From positions 10,140,607-10,204,606 of the forward strand of contig OY986973.1 in assembly GCA_963920575.1 (NCBI GenBank): a stretch of 64,000 nucleotides of DNA, in the 5' to 3' direction. This DNA comes from Narthecium ossifragum (lineage: Eukaryota > Streptophyta > Magnoliopsida > Dioscoreales > Nartheciaceae). Both the position numbers and the translations under genes were made by a program. The notes beneath the pieces are model-generated. The model did no database searches and had not been told where the DNA came from. It saw only the letters and a list, made by a program, of their open reading frames with translations. Shown piece after piece: positions 10,834 to 21,424 of the stretch. The first letter of the stretch is position 1. The number at the start of each line of letters is the position of its first letter.

Positions 10834-11233
10834 CTTATTCCACCCAGATCTGTGCTCAAAGATCCTGTGTTTTCAACCTCAGAGGAAGGCAAAGGACAAT
10901 GCAATTTGGAAGTTTAGCAGTGACGGAGGCATCACATCAGCTTCAATCTACCGCTAGTTAGCAAGTAATGAAGAGCATGAAAGGATGGGAGAAGAGGTCT
11001 GCGCGAGTTGGTAGAGATTTTGGAAGTGTCCAGCCGGCCCAAGAGTGATCTTCTACCTCTGGAATCTCTTCCATCGAAAACTGATTTCAGTGGAGTCCCT
11101 GTGGCATTGGGGCTACATCCATGATCCCATCTGCTTGAGATGTAAAGCTGCTCGAAAAGATCCAGCCCACATTTTCTTCAATTGTGATTTTTCTCAGAAT
11201 GTTTGGACTAGAGCAGCACAAGCCTGGGCTCGT
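10834..11233 (+). pseudogene. LINE-1 ORF2, zinc-finger (zf-RVT) region
   Basis: After the solo LTR, LINE sense continues: IWKFSSDG at about 10900, FYLWNLFHRKL, then CLRCKAA and HIFFNC. This is the Cys/His cluster that follows RT in plant LINEs. Stops are present at about 10957 and 11012. The segment stops at ctcgt where the Tekay-like element inserted. Confidence 0.85.
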
Positions 11234-11382
11234 TGTGAGGACCTGTCCCTCTACCCCTGTAGCTCGTTGTAGTCCACAAGGGCAATTTGGTAAATTGCAC
11301 CTTGTCGGATTGGTTCACACCCGCGTTGTGCACACACGGCCTCTGATTGTTATTTGTGTTTGATTAGATTCTCATAGGCGTT

Positions 11383-11526
11383 CTCGATCAGAAGATCGAA
11401 GTTCGATCAGGAAGGATCGAGATGGGCAGTCGGATCGCGACCACCCTAGCTGGCGGCTACTGTAGCCAGTCGATTACTGTAGCTACAGTAGGGCGGCTAC
11501 TGTAGCTACAGTACCCGTGTATAATA
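11383..11526 (+). promoter_or_regulatory. LTR promoter with paired CTGTAGCTACAG palindromes and TATA
   Basis: TCGATC/GATCGA words lie at 11383-11425. Two perfect 16-bp palindromes tactgtagctacagta follow at 11475-11490 and 11498-11513. A TATA candidate tataata is at 11520-11526. The same set is at 24345-24516 in the 3' LTR. Paired palindromes just upstream of TATA suggest a dimeric-factor site; function is inferred. Confidence 0.6.
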
Positions 11527-12121
11527 ACCCCCCTTCTTCTTCTTCTTCTTCTCTTTTTCTCTCTTCTCCTTCTTCCGGCTGAGTTTTCTCTCCTCCGGCC
11601 ACCAAAGTGAGTGTTTGAGGGCTCGTTGAATTCTTAGAAGCGTGAGGAAGATCCCTGGCTTGGTTTCATTCCGGATTGGTGCTCAGATTTGCGGGGTTCA
11701 GCCGAGGAAAGCGTGTAATCGGTAGGTTTCTATGTTACGGTTTGTTTGGGTGTGTGCTTGCTGTTTATTTGTTTTTTTCTTCATATAAGTGTACTAGATG
11801 ATGTATATGAGACCCCTGTATACACCCAGGTCCTACTTCAGGGCGACACTGTTGCGTTTCCCTCTTCTTTCTGTGTGTCGTAGTGTTGAACCCTACTGAG
11901 CTTATGCTCACTCCTACCCGGGCTGTGTTTTGCAGGTGCAGGTGTCAATTCGTCTTATGTGGCCCCTACCGGGCAGTCGGTCGGCGGTGCGGTGGCGCCA
12001 GGTGGAGTCTGAGAGGTGGCGATCTTTTACAGTTTTTCTACCCTATGTTAAATAGTCTCTTACGGGAGTAATTTTGTATTCGAATCTTCCCCTCTCCGAG
12101 GATATTTATATTAAACACTTT

Positions 12122-12526
12122 GGCCCTCTTTGGTTGGGGGATAAGGATTCCTTATCCCGGGTTAGGCCCACTTTATCCCTGCATTACAACCAAACACCAT
12201 CTAATCCCCACTTTTATCCCCATCCCTATCCTCACTTTATCCCTACTTTATCCCTACTTTTCTACCAATCATTACTACATTTTCTCTTCTTTTCAACCAA
12301 TCACATCAACTTTATCCCTACTTTTTCACTTTTCAACCGATCATTATCTCATTATCCCTACTTTTCAACCAATCACATTAACTTTATCCATATTTTTTCA
12401 ACCAAGCATTACTAATTTATCACTACTTTTCAACAAAATACCATACATATCCCACTACTTATCCCTGGATACCAATCCCCATTCCCTCTAATCCCGGAAT
12501 AGCCTATCCCCCAACCAAACGAGGCC
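12122..12526. mobile_element. Tourist-like MITE (405 bp) in the 5' LTR
   Basis: Termini are ggccctctttggttggggg and, inverted on the right, ggcctcgtttggttggggg. The 3-bp TSD is ttt (12119-12121, 12527-12529). The 3' LTR has the undisturbed site (aaacactttgggttttg at about 25110-25130), so the insertion followed integration of the host element. The interior is rich in tatccctac words and non-coding. The terminus type is shared with the MITE at 7095. Confidence 0.92.
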
Positions 12527-12714
12527 TTTGGGTTTTGAATCTGTGGTTCGAGGTTCTGCTATTTAATTGTTGTTTTAAATTGAGGTTATTTTGATGAATT
12601 GCTAGGGAGACCAATAGGTTAGGGGGAACCCTCGTCCAATTTTTCCGCGGTTTGTAGGTTCCGGTTCGCGTCGCCCGGCCCGGTTGGGCTTTCGCGGGTT
12701 GGGGTGTGACAGCT

Positions 12715-12726
12715 TGGTATCAGAGC
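12715..12726 (+). other. Primer binding site, Tekay-like element
   Basis: tggtatcagagc starts three bases after the LTR end at 12711. It is the common plant PBS complementary to the 3' end of initiator tRNA-Met. Confidence 0.85.
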
Positions 12727-12914
12727 ATACGTTATAGATCCCAGGGTTTAGGATCAGGATTTGGTTGAGATTGAGCATGGAATGAGTTAGTTCTATGTCT
12801 AGAACATCCGTGCATGCTCCTTTTGATGTGTTGTGTTTTTCCGCTTTCTGTTTGTGTTGCCTTGTTTTGTGGCTTCTGACGAGTGAACGCTCGTTGTCGT
12901 TGGTGATTGCGCAG

Positions 12915-13948
12915 ATGGCGGGAGCTCGAGACGACTTCCGGTTGTTGTTCGAGGTGGGGCACGACCTGGTCGACCCGCTCGACCAGACAGGGTAGCACCT
13001 GTCAGGGCGGTCAGAGCCCGACGGACTGAGCCATCACTAGCGACAGTTGCGGTTGCACGGGAGGAGGCCCTTCAAGCTGAGGAGAGGGTTCTCGCTCCAG
13101 TCGACGGACGGGCCACGGCAGCGGTCGTGATGGACTTCCAGCGGCTGAACCAGCCTAGGTTCAGCGGTGAGACTGGAGATCCGACCACGGCAGACGGCTG
13201 GCTTCGAGGAGTCACGTGCGTTCTCGACGCTCTCTTCGTCGGGGATGACCGGATCCGGGTCACCCTCATGGCGTTCCAGCTCGATGGTGACGCCCTTGAT
13301 TGGTGGTGCACCACCCAGCACACCAGTGGCGGAGAGGAGCCGACGTGGGAGGAGTTCAGGGTGTTGTTCTTGGACGCGTACTTCCCGGAGAGTACGCGTG
13401 ACGCCTTGTCTCGCGAGTACCAGTCCCTTTTGCATGGTACTCGCTCCGTTCAGCAGTATGCCACCCGATTCACGCACTTAGTCCGTTTCGCGGGGGCAGT
13501 GGCAGCAGATCCAGTGGCCAGGGCACGGCAGTTCGAGTGGGGTCTTCGTCCAGAGATCAGGCGCCAAACATGTTTCCACCACTTTCAGACGCACTCAGCA
13601 GTTCTGAACTGCGCCTTAGTTGTGGAGGCGCAGTCGCAGGATGAGTGACGTCGGGCAGTTACACCGACAGTCTCTACCAGCTTACTGTAGCAGAGGCCCC
13701 AGTTCAGAGGGGGATTCGGCGGAGGGCACCAGCGGCACCAGCGACGCTTTCAGCAGCAGTCGCAGCAGTTCCTGGCATAGTTGCCTAGTCCGCCAGGCCA
13801 GTTTCTCCTGACGGTCGGGCCGTCTAGGCAGGCTCCGTCAGGGGGAGGCTAGGGTCAGCAGCCTGGTGGCGCGTCAGCCACTTGTTTCCAGTGCGGGCAG
13901 CCGGGACACTTCCGCCAGGACTGTTCCATGTGAGGAGCGCGGGGCGCT
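12915..13948 (+). pseudogene. Tekay-like gag (broken)
   Basis: ATG at 12915 opens a short N-terminal frame that stops at 12993. The main gag frame is open at 13127-13648, with RFSGETGDPTTADGWL, DALDWW and FLDAYFPE motifs of the retrotransposon gag core, and ends GLRPEIRR. Further on, in frame but beyond several stops, is a CCHC zinc knuckle (CFQCGQPGHFRQDC, about 13887-13930) that would bind RNA. Several of the stops are TAG or TGA where Gln or Arg would be expected. Confidence 0.85.
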
Positions 13949-16900
13949 GTGTCGCAGGGCAGTAGAGGTGGGGGGTACGGTGCCTGGCAGGGGAGCGGTG
14001 GTAGGTGCGGGTCAGGGGCTAGACCGGGCCACTCCAGAGGTGGAGGCGGCCAGCGGAGGCATGTGTTTGCTCTTCCGATGCGAGAGCAGTCGGACATCGT
14101 TCAGCTTTACCAGCCGTACCAGCAGCCGCAGCAGTACCAGCAGGCAGCGGCAGAGCCATCCGTGCTCAGAGGTATCTTTCAGCTTTCTAGTTCTTTAGTA
14201 GATGTGCTGATAGACTCTGGGGCGTCTCATTCCTATGTTGCTAGCATGTGTGTGGCATCGCTAGGATTAGAGACGAGTTGGCTAGAGGTGGCACAGTCTG
14301 TAGACTCACGGATCGGCGGCGCAGTCAGGGTAGACCGGGTCTGCCGATCTTGTTCTTTGGAGGTTGGAGGCCTCCGTGTCTGTTTAGACCTGCGGGTGCT
14401 AGACATGACAAGCTTCGATGTGATACTCGGTATGGACTGGTTAGCAGCATATCGAGCTATCATCGACTGTGGTCGCCGGAGGGTGGTTGCTTGGACACCC
14501 GATGGGACACAGTTTGTGTTGTTGGGGGATCGGTTCTCAGCCGATTCCCTTGCTTGTGGTGTGGGTAGACGTGGCAGCGAGCTCTCAGCCTTGTTAGCCA
14601 GTCTATCCCTGTTCGGTTCTGAGGGAGTGCAGCAGTGCAGTTTTTCCAGGATCGTGTGCGACTACACCGACGTATTTCCCGAGGTGTTTCCAGGGCTTCC
14701 GTCGCCCAGAGAGGTCGATTTTGAGATCGACCTAGTACCAGGTACCGCACCGATCTCTCTCCTAGCTTTTAGGATGGCATCAGCAGAGCAGAGTGAGTTG
14801 AGGACTCAGCTAGATGAGCTTACCAGCAGAGGCTTCATCCGTCCCAGCATGTCTCCCTGGGGGGCACCAGTGTTGTTCGCAAAGAAGAAGGATGGTACCC
14901 TTCGACTTTGCATAGACTACAGGCGGCTCAACAGGGTGACGGTGAAGAACAGGTATCCGATGCCGAGGATCGACGACTTGTTTGACCAGCTACGAGGATC
15001 TTCAGTGTTCTCGAAGATCGACCTCCGCACCGGCTACCACCAGTTGACGGTTCGGGATTGCGGCATCCTGAAGATGGCTTTTCGGACTCGGTACGGCCTA
15101 TACGAGTTCGTGGTGATGCCGTTTGGGCTGACGAACGCACCAGCGGCGTTCATGGATCTCATGCAAAGGATCTTCCGGCCTTTCCTAGACGAGTTCTAGG
15201 TGGTGTTCGTCGACGACATCCTTATCTTCTCCCGGTCAGAGGCGGAGCACGAGCGACACTTGGCGACAGTGTTGCAGCTACTTCGGGAGCATCGGCTTTA
15301 TGCCAAGGCTTCCAAGTGTGAGTTCTAGCTTGCACAGGTGGGATTCCTTGGACACTTGGTGTCGGCAGCAGGGATCTCAGTTTAACCGGCCAAGGTCGAG
15401 GCAGTGGTATAGTGGCAGAGACCGAGGACAGTGTTCGAGGTCCATAGCTTCTTAGGCCTGGCGGGTTACTACATGCGGTTCGTGCGGGACTTCTCCAGAG
15501 TTGCCGGACCGTTGACCAGATTGACATAGAAGGCCGTCCCGTTCGTGTGGGATGATGCTTGTGAGCGAGCCTTCGTGGAGCTGAGGACCAGGTTGACCAG
15601 TGCGCCGGTGCTGATCGTCCCCGAGCGAGGTGTTGGTTTCAGTGTCTACTGCGACGCCAGCGGTGAGGGTTTGGGGTGTGTCCTCATGCAGGAGGGCCAC
15701 GTAGTTTCCTATGGTTCTCGTTAGCTGAAGAACCATGAGAGGAACTACTCGACTCACGACTTGGAGCTAGCAGCGGTGGTCTTCGCCCTGAAGACCTGGC
15801 GTCACTACCTCTATGGCGAGAAGTTCTCTGTCTTCTCAGACCATAAGAGCTTGAGGCACGTTTTCACCGAACGTGACCTCAACCTGAGGCAGCGACGCTG
15901 GATGGAGCTACTGGAGGACTACGACTTTGAGTTGCATTACCATCCTGGTAAGGCAAACGTCGTAGCAGACGCGCTGAGCAGACAGGTGAGAGACACCAGA
16001 GCAGCAGTTGCAGGGTTGTCAGCGCGACAGTGGCAGGCTCTAGAGACGGCGGGCCAGTTGGGGCTCGAGTTTGAGGATCGGGGATCCAGCAGCTTTCTCT
16101 ACGCAGTGCAGAGTATTCCAGCAGTTCTTGCCAGAGTGTTAGAGGCACAGCACAGTGACCCAGAGCTCGAGGAGTTACGCATATCGGCGGGCACGGAGGG
16201 TGCAGACGGGGACTGGACAGTATTGTCAGACGGAGGGCTACGGTTCAGAGGCAGAGTAGCGGTTCCAGCAGATCCAGTTCTACGAGACGACGTCCTACGA
16301 GAGTTCCACCACTCTCATTTTGCAGTTCATCCCGGCGGCACCAAGATGTACCAGGAACTTCGGCGACAGTTTTGGTGGCGCGGGATGAAGAGGGCAGTGA
16401 CGGAGTTCGTATCGCGCTGCCTTACCTGTCAGAAGGTCAAGGCAGAGCACCAGCGGACTCCGGGGTTACTTCAGCCGCTTCCACTAGCTGAGTGGAGGTG
16501 GGAGTACATCACGATTTGGGTCATCATTGATTGATTGATCAAATCGGCGCACTTCCTGCCTATGAGGACGACAGACTCGACTGACAGGTTGGGCAGCTTG
16601 TACGTCAGAGAGGTGGTCAGACTACATGGAGTTCCAGTTTCTATCGTGTCAGACCATGACCCCAGGTTCACCAGTAGGTTCTGGCGAGGCTTTCAGGAGG
16701 CAGTTGGCACACTCCTGACTTTCAGTACGGCTTTCCATCCGCAGACAGACAGGCAGTCAGAGCGGACGATCCAGATCTTGGAGAACATGCTGAGTGCATG
16801 TGTCCTCGACGCAGGAGGCAGCTGGGAGGAGCACGTTCCCTTGGTGGACTTCGCCTACAACAGCAGCTACCAGTCCAGTCTTAGAGTAGCAACTTTCGAG

Positions 16901-16961
16901 GCATTGTACGGTAGGCCGTGTCGTTCCCCAGTGTGCTGGACAGAGGTTGGAGAGGCTTCAC
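13949..16961 (+). pseudogene. Tekay-like pol: protease, RT, RNase H, integrase core (broken)
   Basis: Protease is marked by [10 protein letters not shown] (about 14206). RT follows with [35 protein letters not shown] and VDDIL (about 15208), preceded by a TAG at 15197. RNase H has YCDASG and LELAAVVFALKTWRHYL (about 15760). Integrase has the HHCC finger (about 16308-16434), the second catalytic Asp (VSDHDPRF, about 16650) and a Glu (QSERTIQILE). The first catalytic Asp segment is deleted: WEYIT runs straight into IWVIID near 16510, dropping about 16 residues. Stops at 15197, 15328, 15384, 15410, 15528, 15722 and 16532 add further damage. The frame is split at 16961 by a solo LTR. Confidence 0.9.
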
Positions 16962-17212
16962 TGTGAGGACCTGCCCCTTTTTTCCTTTGGCTTGTTGTTG
17001 ACCCAAGGGCAATTTGGGAAATTGCGCCTTGGCGGTCGTTTCACACTGGGTGTGCACACACAGACCTTGCTTGGTGCTTGTGTTTGTTAGAAAGGTTAGG
17101 TGGACCCGAGATCGGAAGTTCTGGGCTTGGGCCTGAGTTTCAGCCCAGGGTTGCCGTTCTAGGCAAGGGAGATCGATCTACATGGCAATGGAGATCGATC
17201 TCTCTGTGCCTG

Positions 17213-18051
17213 TGATACGAGGACGAACTGAGCCAATCCAAGAAGGGACCCACGTCCTTGCTTGGGTGGGCCCACGCCAAGGAGCTGGTTGCAACCAGGT
17301 CACCTTGGGCGTCCTAAGCCCAACCAGCCAAAAGGATTCTTATTCCCTAGCTGGTTTGCTTACTTAGTTGATTTCCTAGTTAGTAGTTATCTTGATTGAG
17401 TCAGTTTCCTAGTTTGAGTTCAGTTTATGATTTGCTTAAATCAGTTCTTATTATGAGTCCTTGTTATTAGGAAGTTGAGATAAGATTGAGTCTTATTAGG
17501 AAAGTCTGGTTAATTGCTGATTAAAGCAAGGTAGTATTCATGTTGGAGTAGGACTCTCTTGAGGTCTCTATAAAAGGACCTCCCTAGCTTGTATTAGGTT
17601 TTATGCATTGAAGAATAAAGTTAAGAGATATTATAGGAGTAGCTATAATCTAGGAGTAGCCATAACTTAATATTCCACCATCACCAGCCCTTCCCACGTT
17701 TCTCTCTCCTGCTGGCCTTCTCCACCAGCCAGCCACCACCATCATCACCGCCGTTCGCCGCCACCAGCCACGACTCCAATCCCCGGCGTCCTCCTTGGCC
17801 GCTGCCCCTCTTCTTCCACCTCCCTTGGCGTGGATCTTCAAGAGTAACCAGCCAACCACAAGAGGATCTACAATGTATCCTCTTCTCTTCCGTCTCCTAC
17901 CTCTAGTCTTCGCCTTCCTCGTCGAATACCTAGGGTCCTTCTCCTAAAACCCTAAAGGTATCTCTCGACCTAGCCATAGATTTGGCTAAAGAGGATCTGA
18001 GATAAGGCAAGAGACCCGGTACGAAAGCCCTTGAGAAGGTGCATCGTATCA
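17213..18051 (+). repeat. 5' LTR (839 bp) of the LARD-like element
   Basis: It starts tgatacgagg and ends gcatcgtatca. A TATA box tataaaa lies at 17569-17575 and a poly(A) signal aataaa at 17614-17619. It lacks the TCGA palindrome array seen in most other LTRs here. Confidence 0.93.
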
Positions 18052-18054
18052 ACT

Positions 18055-18066
18055 TGGTATCAGAGC
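18055..18066 (+). other. Primer binding site, LARD-like element
   Basis: tggtatcagagc begins four bases after the LTR end, complementary to initiator tRNA-Met. Confidence 0.85.
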
Positions 18067-18113
18067 TCCGTTCTGCGGACTGTGCCGCCCAAAGCCTTCC
18101 GGAAGCTACTCTG

Positions 18114-20519
18114 ATGGCAGGAGTACCAGCCTATCCTATACCGCCACCTATGATACCTCTTTCACATCATCATCCCTTACCTCCATCATCATCCCTACAG
18201 AACCCTAACCCTAACCAACCTCCTGTCCCTACCTATAATCCATCACCATATCATCCTCTACCTCCACCCTATGCAGCCTACAACCCAATTCTTCCCCAAC
18301 ACTACTATTACCCACCTCACACTCCACCTGCCTATGAACCGACCCATTATCCAAAACGTGAGCCCTCTATCCATCCCTACAACCCATCACCTCTTTATCA
18401 GCCATTACCTCCATATCCACCCTACAACCAACCCAAACCTGCAAACACCAATGGATATTTGAGTACAACTTGGACTTCAAATCCTACTGGAACTAGGATT
18501 ACAAATCCTACTCCAACTAGGAATCCGAGTCAAACTCGGAGTACGACTTGGCCTCCAAATCCTACTGGAACTAGGATTACAAATCCTACTCCAACTAGGA
18601 ATCCTAGTCAAACTCAAATTATAGCAAGGATGTGTTCAGAAATTGTTGATGAGATCCGAACTTGGGCTTTGAAGCAGAATTCTACTACAACTCCGATTGT
18701 GACTCCAACTCTGACTCCGACTCCACATGTGATTCCGAGATCAACTCCATGTGAGGCGTCAGCAACCATCATGGAAGAAGAGATCAAAGAAGAAGAAGCA
18801 GATTTTGGAGAAGAGATCCAGGAGATAGTTGAGGAGCCAGAGCTATCAGATCCTACCCTGGAGCACCCCCCACTGCCACCTTACCCAGCCTCTCCACCTC
18901 AGCCAAAACCCGCCCCACATCTTAGCCTAGTCAACACCGTGCCATCATCTTCTTCCTCGTGGCCTTCATCAAAACCCTACCTACCCACCATCCATAAAAC
19001 TGCAGCGACCGACCTTACCTTTGCTGAAACCTATCCCGTGCCATGTAACCGCCACCGAGGTCTTCCTCATGCCTACCCCGACCATGCCTTCATCATTGAC
19101 CCCGGCGGAAGCTCAAAACCCACCGGCGTTCTTGAAGCTCCTCACAGCCACCCAACCTTTCCTTCCATAGTCGTTTCATGTACAACCACGCCGGCTCCCA
19201 ACTCCATCTTCCCCAACTCTGGCGGCAACCCTCATGGAAGTCACGACCCACCTCTGCCCAACACTACCAGGACCTCCTCTCACAGCCCACTGAAGGATCT
19301 CCAAAGGCATCAAAGGCCGTCCCCTAAACCTCCTGACCCTTTCCCAGACATTACCCAGCCCAGCTCCGAACCCCAACCAGCGGATCACCGTCAGTTCCAT
19401 CTCCTCACTCTTGACCGACGCGGACCCCCTACAGATCCATCACCGGAACTGACAGCCATCCGGATTCACTCTGTTGGATCGAACCCACATCCTCTCACTA
19501 CGGCCTCTCCATGGGATTTGAACTCCGATGAGCTTCCCTCACCGGCGATTGAGTTCCGGCCTCTTTCAGCTACCAGATCTGTTCCCATTCCTAAGGTTCG
19601 TCGAGTACAGGACAGATGTCAACCATCAGATCAGATCAGCTCAAATCACAACCATCTGAACCTGATCAGACTCCGAGTCAATCTTCCACAATTGATTGAG
19701 TCACACTCCAGTCTACAGAACTTGGACAGATTCAAGCTAGGCTCAACCAGATTTAGCAACACCAACCAAATCCGATCAAGCCCAGATCCAGACCAGTTCA
19801 AGCTAAGTCAGGACCAATTGGATTCAACCAAATTCGGCCAGGTCAGATCTGATCCAAGCCCACCACCAAGTCCAATCAAGCTCAGCCAATCCGACTTGAT
19901 CAAGCTTGATTTTAGACTTCCACCAGATCAGATCCAGATGTTCCCTACGCATCTTCAGATGATCAGGCATCCCCCAACTAATCTGAACTATCCAAGGAGC
20001 TACCCTCCTTATTCGGTTGCCTTCTTCCAGCTGACCAGATCCATGAGCATCACCCAGCAACTGTCAACCACTCGATGTTTCAGAATGACTTTGTCGACTT
20101 TGACCATGAGGACTGATGTTGATGAAGCTAGAGCCTTGATGATTCCTTTCGAGCAAAGCAGAGAGATATCCAAGCTCAACTGCACTCGACCGTATTCAGG
20201 TGCCATATGGCGTCTACTTCCACCATGGAAGGACTTGATTCGAGTTGATCTAGTCTTCGATCCCGGACGACCGATGATGACTATGCACAACCACCTATCT
20301 GTAGCTGCCATTTACTTCTTGGAGTTCCAGCTACCCCCAGATCCACCGGCGCTTCAATTCCCTTCTTCCAGACCGGCAGCATGGCCCCCTGACTCGCCGC
20401 TTCGGATACCATTAGATCCACCATGGGTGCGACCAGGATTTTCACCGCCAAGTCAGAGCAACGATTGCGGTCTAGCAACGTCACTCCGGTCTGAGAAGAG
20501 CAGATCCCTTTTCCCTTAG
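18114..20519 (+). CDS. Proline-rich gag-like protein of the LARD-like element
   Basis: An uninterrupted 801-codon frame from ATG at 18114. The frame extends 25 codons further upstream, but only into PBS/LTR sequence without an ATG. Residues 1-130 are very rich in Pro, Tyr, His and Asn. Two near-identical 26-residue repeats (78-bp period, 18470-18612) follow. Next come IARMCSEIVDEIRTWAL and an acidic stretch (about 18770-18840), then Pro/Ser-rich sequence to the end. No zinc knuckle, protease or RT is present, and I recognise no domain. A gag-like role is inferred only from position after the PBS. An intact frame of this length in a dead neighbourhood fits recent insertion or selection. Confidence 0.6.
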   Translation: MAGVPAYPIPPPMIPLSHHHPLPPSSSLQNPNPNQPPVPTYNPSPYHPLPPPYAAYNPILPQHYYYPPHTPPAYEPTHYPKREPSIHPYNPSPLYQPLPPYPPYNQPKPANTNGYLSTTWTSNPTGTRITNPTPTRNPSQTRSTTWPPNPTGTRITNPTPTRNPSQTQIIARMCSEIVDEIRTWALKQNSTTTPIVTPTLTPTPHVIPRSTPCEASATIMEEEIKEEEADFGEEIQEIVEEPELSDPTLEHPPLPPYPASPPQPKPAPHLSLVNTVPSSSSSWPSSKPYLPTIHKTAATDLTFAETYPVPCNRHRGLPHAYPDHAFIIDPGGSSKPTGVLEAPHSHPTFPSIVVSCTTTPAPNSIFPNSGGNPHGSHDPPLPNTTRTSSHSPLKDLQRHQRPSPKPPDPFPDITQPSSEPQPADHRQFHLLTLDRRGPPTDPSPELTAIRIHSVGSNPHPLTTASPWDLNSDELPSPAIEFRPLSATRSVPIPKVRRVQDRCQPSDQISSNHNHLNLIRLRVNLPQLIESHSSLQNLDRFKLGSTRFSNTNQIRSSPDPDQFKLSQDQLDSTKFGQVRSDPSPPPSPIKLSQSDLIKLDFRLPPDQIQMFPTHLQMIRHPPTNLNYPRSYPPYSVAFFQLTRSMSITQQLSTTRCFRMTLSTLTMRTDVDEARALMIPFEQSREISKLNCTRPYSGAIWRLLPPWKDLIRVDLVFDPGRPMMTMHNHLSVAAIYFLEFQLPPDPPALQFPSSRPAAWPPDSPLRIPLDPPWVRPGFSPPSQSNDCGLATSLRSEKSRSLFP

Positions 20520-20553
20520 CAAATTCAGGCCTTGAGGACAAGGCCCATTTCGA

Positions 20554-20565
20554 AGGGAGAGGGGA
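20554..20565 (+). other. Polypurine tract, LARD-like element
   Basis: agggagagggga-type purine run immediately upstream of the 3' LTR start at 20566. Confidence 0.8.
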
Positions 20566-21404
20566 TGATACGAGGACGAACTGAGCCAATCCAAGAAGGG
20601 ACCCACATCCTTGCTTGGGTGGGCCCACGCCAAGGAGTTGGCTGCAACCAGGTCACTTTGGGCGTCCTAAGCCCAACCAGCCAAAAGGATTCTTATTCCC
20701 TAGCTGGTTTGCTTACTTAGTTGATTTCCTAGTTAGTAGTTATCTTGATTGAGTCAGTTTCCTAGTTTGAGTTCAGTTTATGATTTGCTTAAATCAGTTC
20801 TTATTATGAGTCCTTGTTATTAGGAAGTTGAGATAAGATTGAGTCTTATTAGGAAAGTCTGGTTACTCGCTGATTAAAGCAAGGTAGTATTCAGGTTGGA
20901 GTAGGACTCTCTTGAGGCCTCTATAAAAGGACCTCCCTAGCTTGTATTAGGTTTTATGCATTGAAGAATAAAGTTAAGAGATATTATAGGAGTAGCTGTA
21001 ATCTAGGAGTAGCCATAACTTAATATTCCACCATCACCAGCCCTTCCCACGTTTCTCTCTCCTGCTGACCTTCTCCACCAGCCAGCCACCACCATCAACA
21101 CCGCCATTCGCCGCCACCAGCCATGACTCCAATCCCCGGCGTCCTCCTTGGCCGCTGCCCCTCTTCTTCCACCTCCCTTGGCGTGGATCTTCAAGAGTAA
21201 CCAGCCAACCACAAGAAGATCTACAAGGTATCCTCTTCTCTTCCGTCTCCTACCTCTAGTCTTCGCCTCCCTCGTCGAATACCTAGGGTCCTTCTCCTAA
21301 AACCCTAAAGGTATCTCTCGACCTAGCCATAGATTTGGCTAAAGAGGATCTGAGATAAGGCAAGAGACCCGGTACGAAAGCCCTTGAGAATGTGCATCGT
21401 AACA
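20566..21404 (+). repeat. 3' LTR (839 bp) of the LARD-like element
   Basis: Same length as the 5' LTR, with about 18 substitutions and no indels seen by eye. TATA at 20922-20928. It ends gcatcgtaaca, followed by the TSD gcctg. Confidence 0.93.
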
Positions 21405-21424
21405 GCCTGGAGGTTGCCGTTCTG

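Larger units (their letters stand above)
11234..12711 (+). repeat. 5' LTR of the Tekay-like element (with MITE inside)
   Basis: It starts tgtgaggacctg and ends ggggtgtgaca. Without the 405-bp MITE and its duplicated ttt it is about 1070 bp, against 1104 bp for the 3' LTR. The difference includes extra copies of a gatcggagctc word in the 3' LTR. Confidence 0.92.
17213..21404 (+). mobile_element. Non-autonomous LTR retrotransposon, LARD-like, with 801-codon ORF
   Basis: Two LTRs of 839 bp each (17213-18051, 20566-21404) flank a 2.5-kb interior with a PBS, one long open frame and a polypurine tract. TSD gcctg is perfect (17208-17212, 21405-21409). By eye about 18 of 839 positions differ between the LTRs, about 2.1 percent, so it is young. 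No protease, RT or integrase motif is present. Just before the 3' LTR an overlapping frame reads LEDKAHFEGRGDD (20533-20571), like the pol tail of Ty3 elements, which suggests descent from a Ty3 element that lost its pol. Confidence 0.92.

Noticed and set aside
12715..12726. tRNA genes near the PBS sites
   Set aside because: Only the 12-18 bases complementary to tRNA 3' ends are present, without cloverleaf structure.
20519..20571. Continuing gene after the 801-codon ORF
   Set aside because: The LEDKAHFEGRGDD reading is in another frame and short; it is a pol-tail remnant overlapping the polypurine tract.
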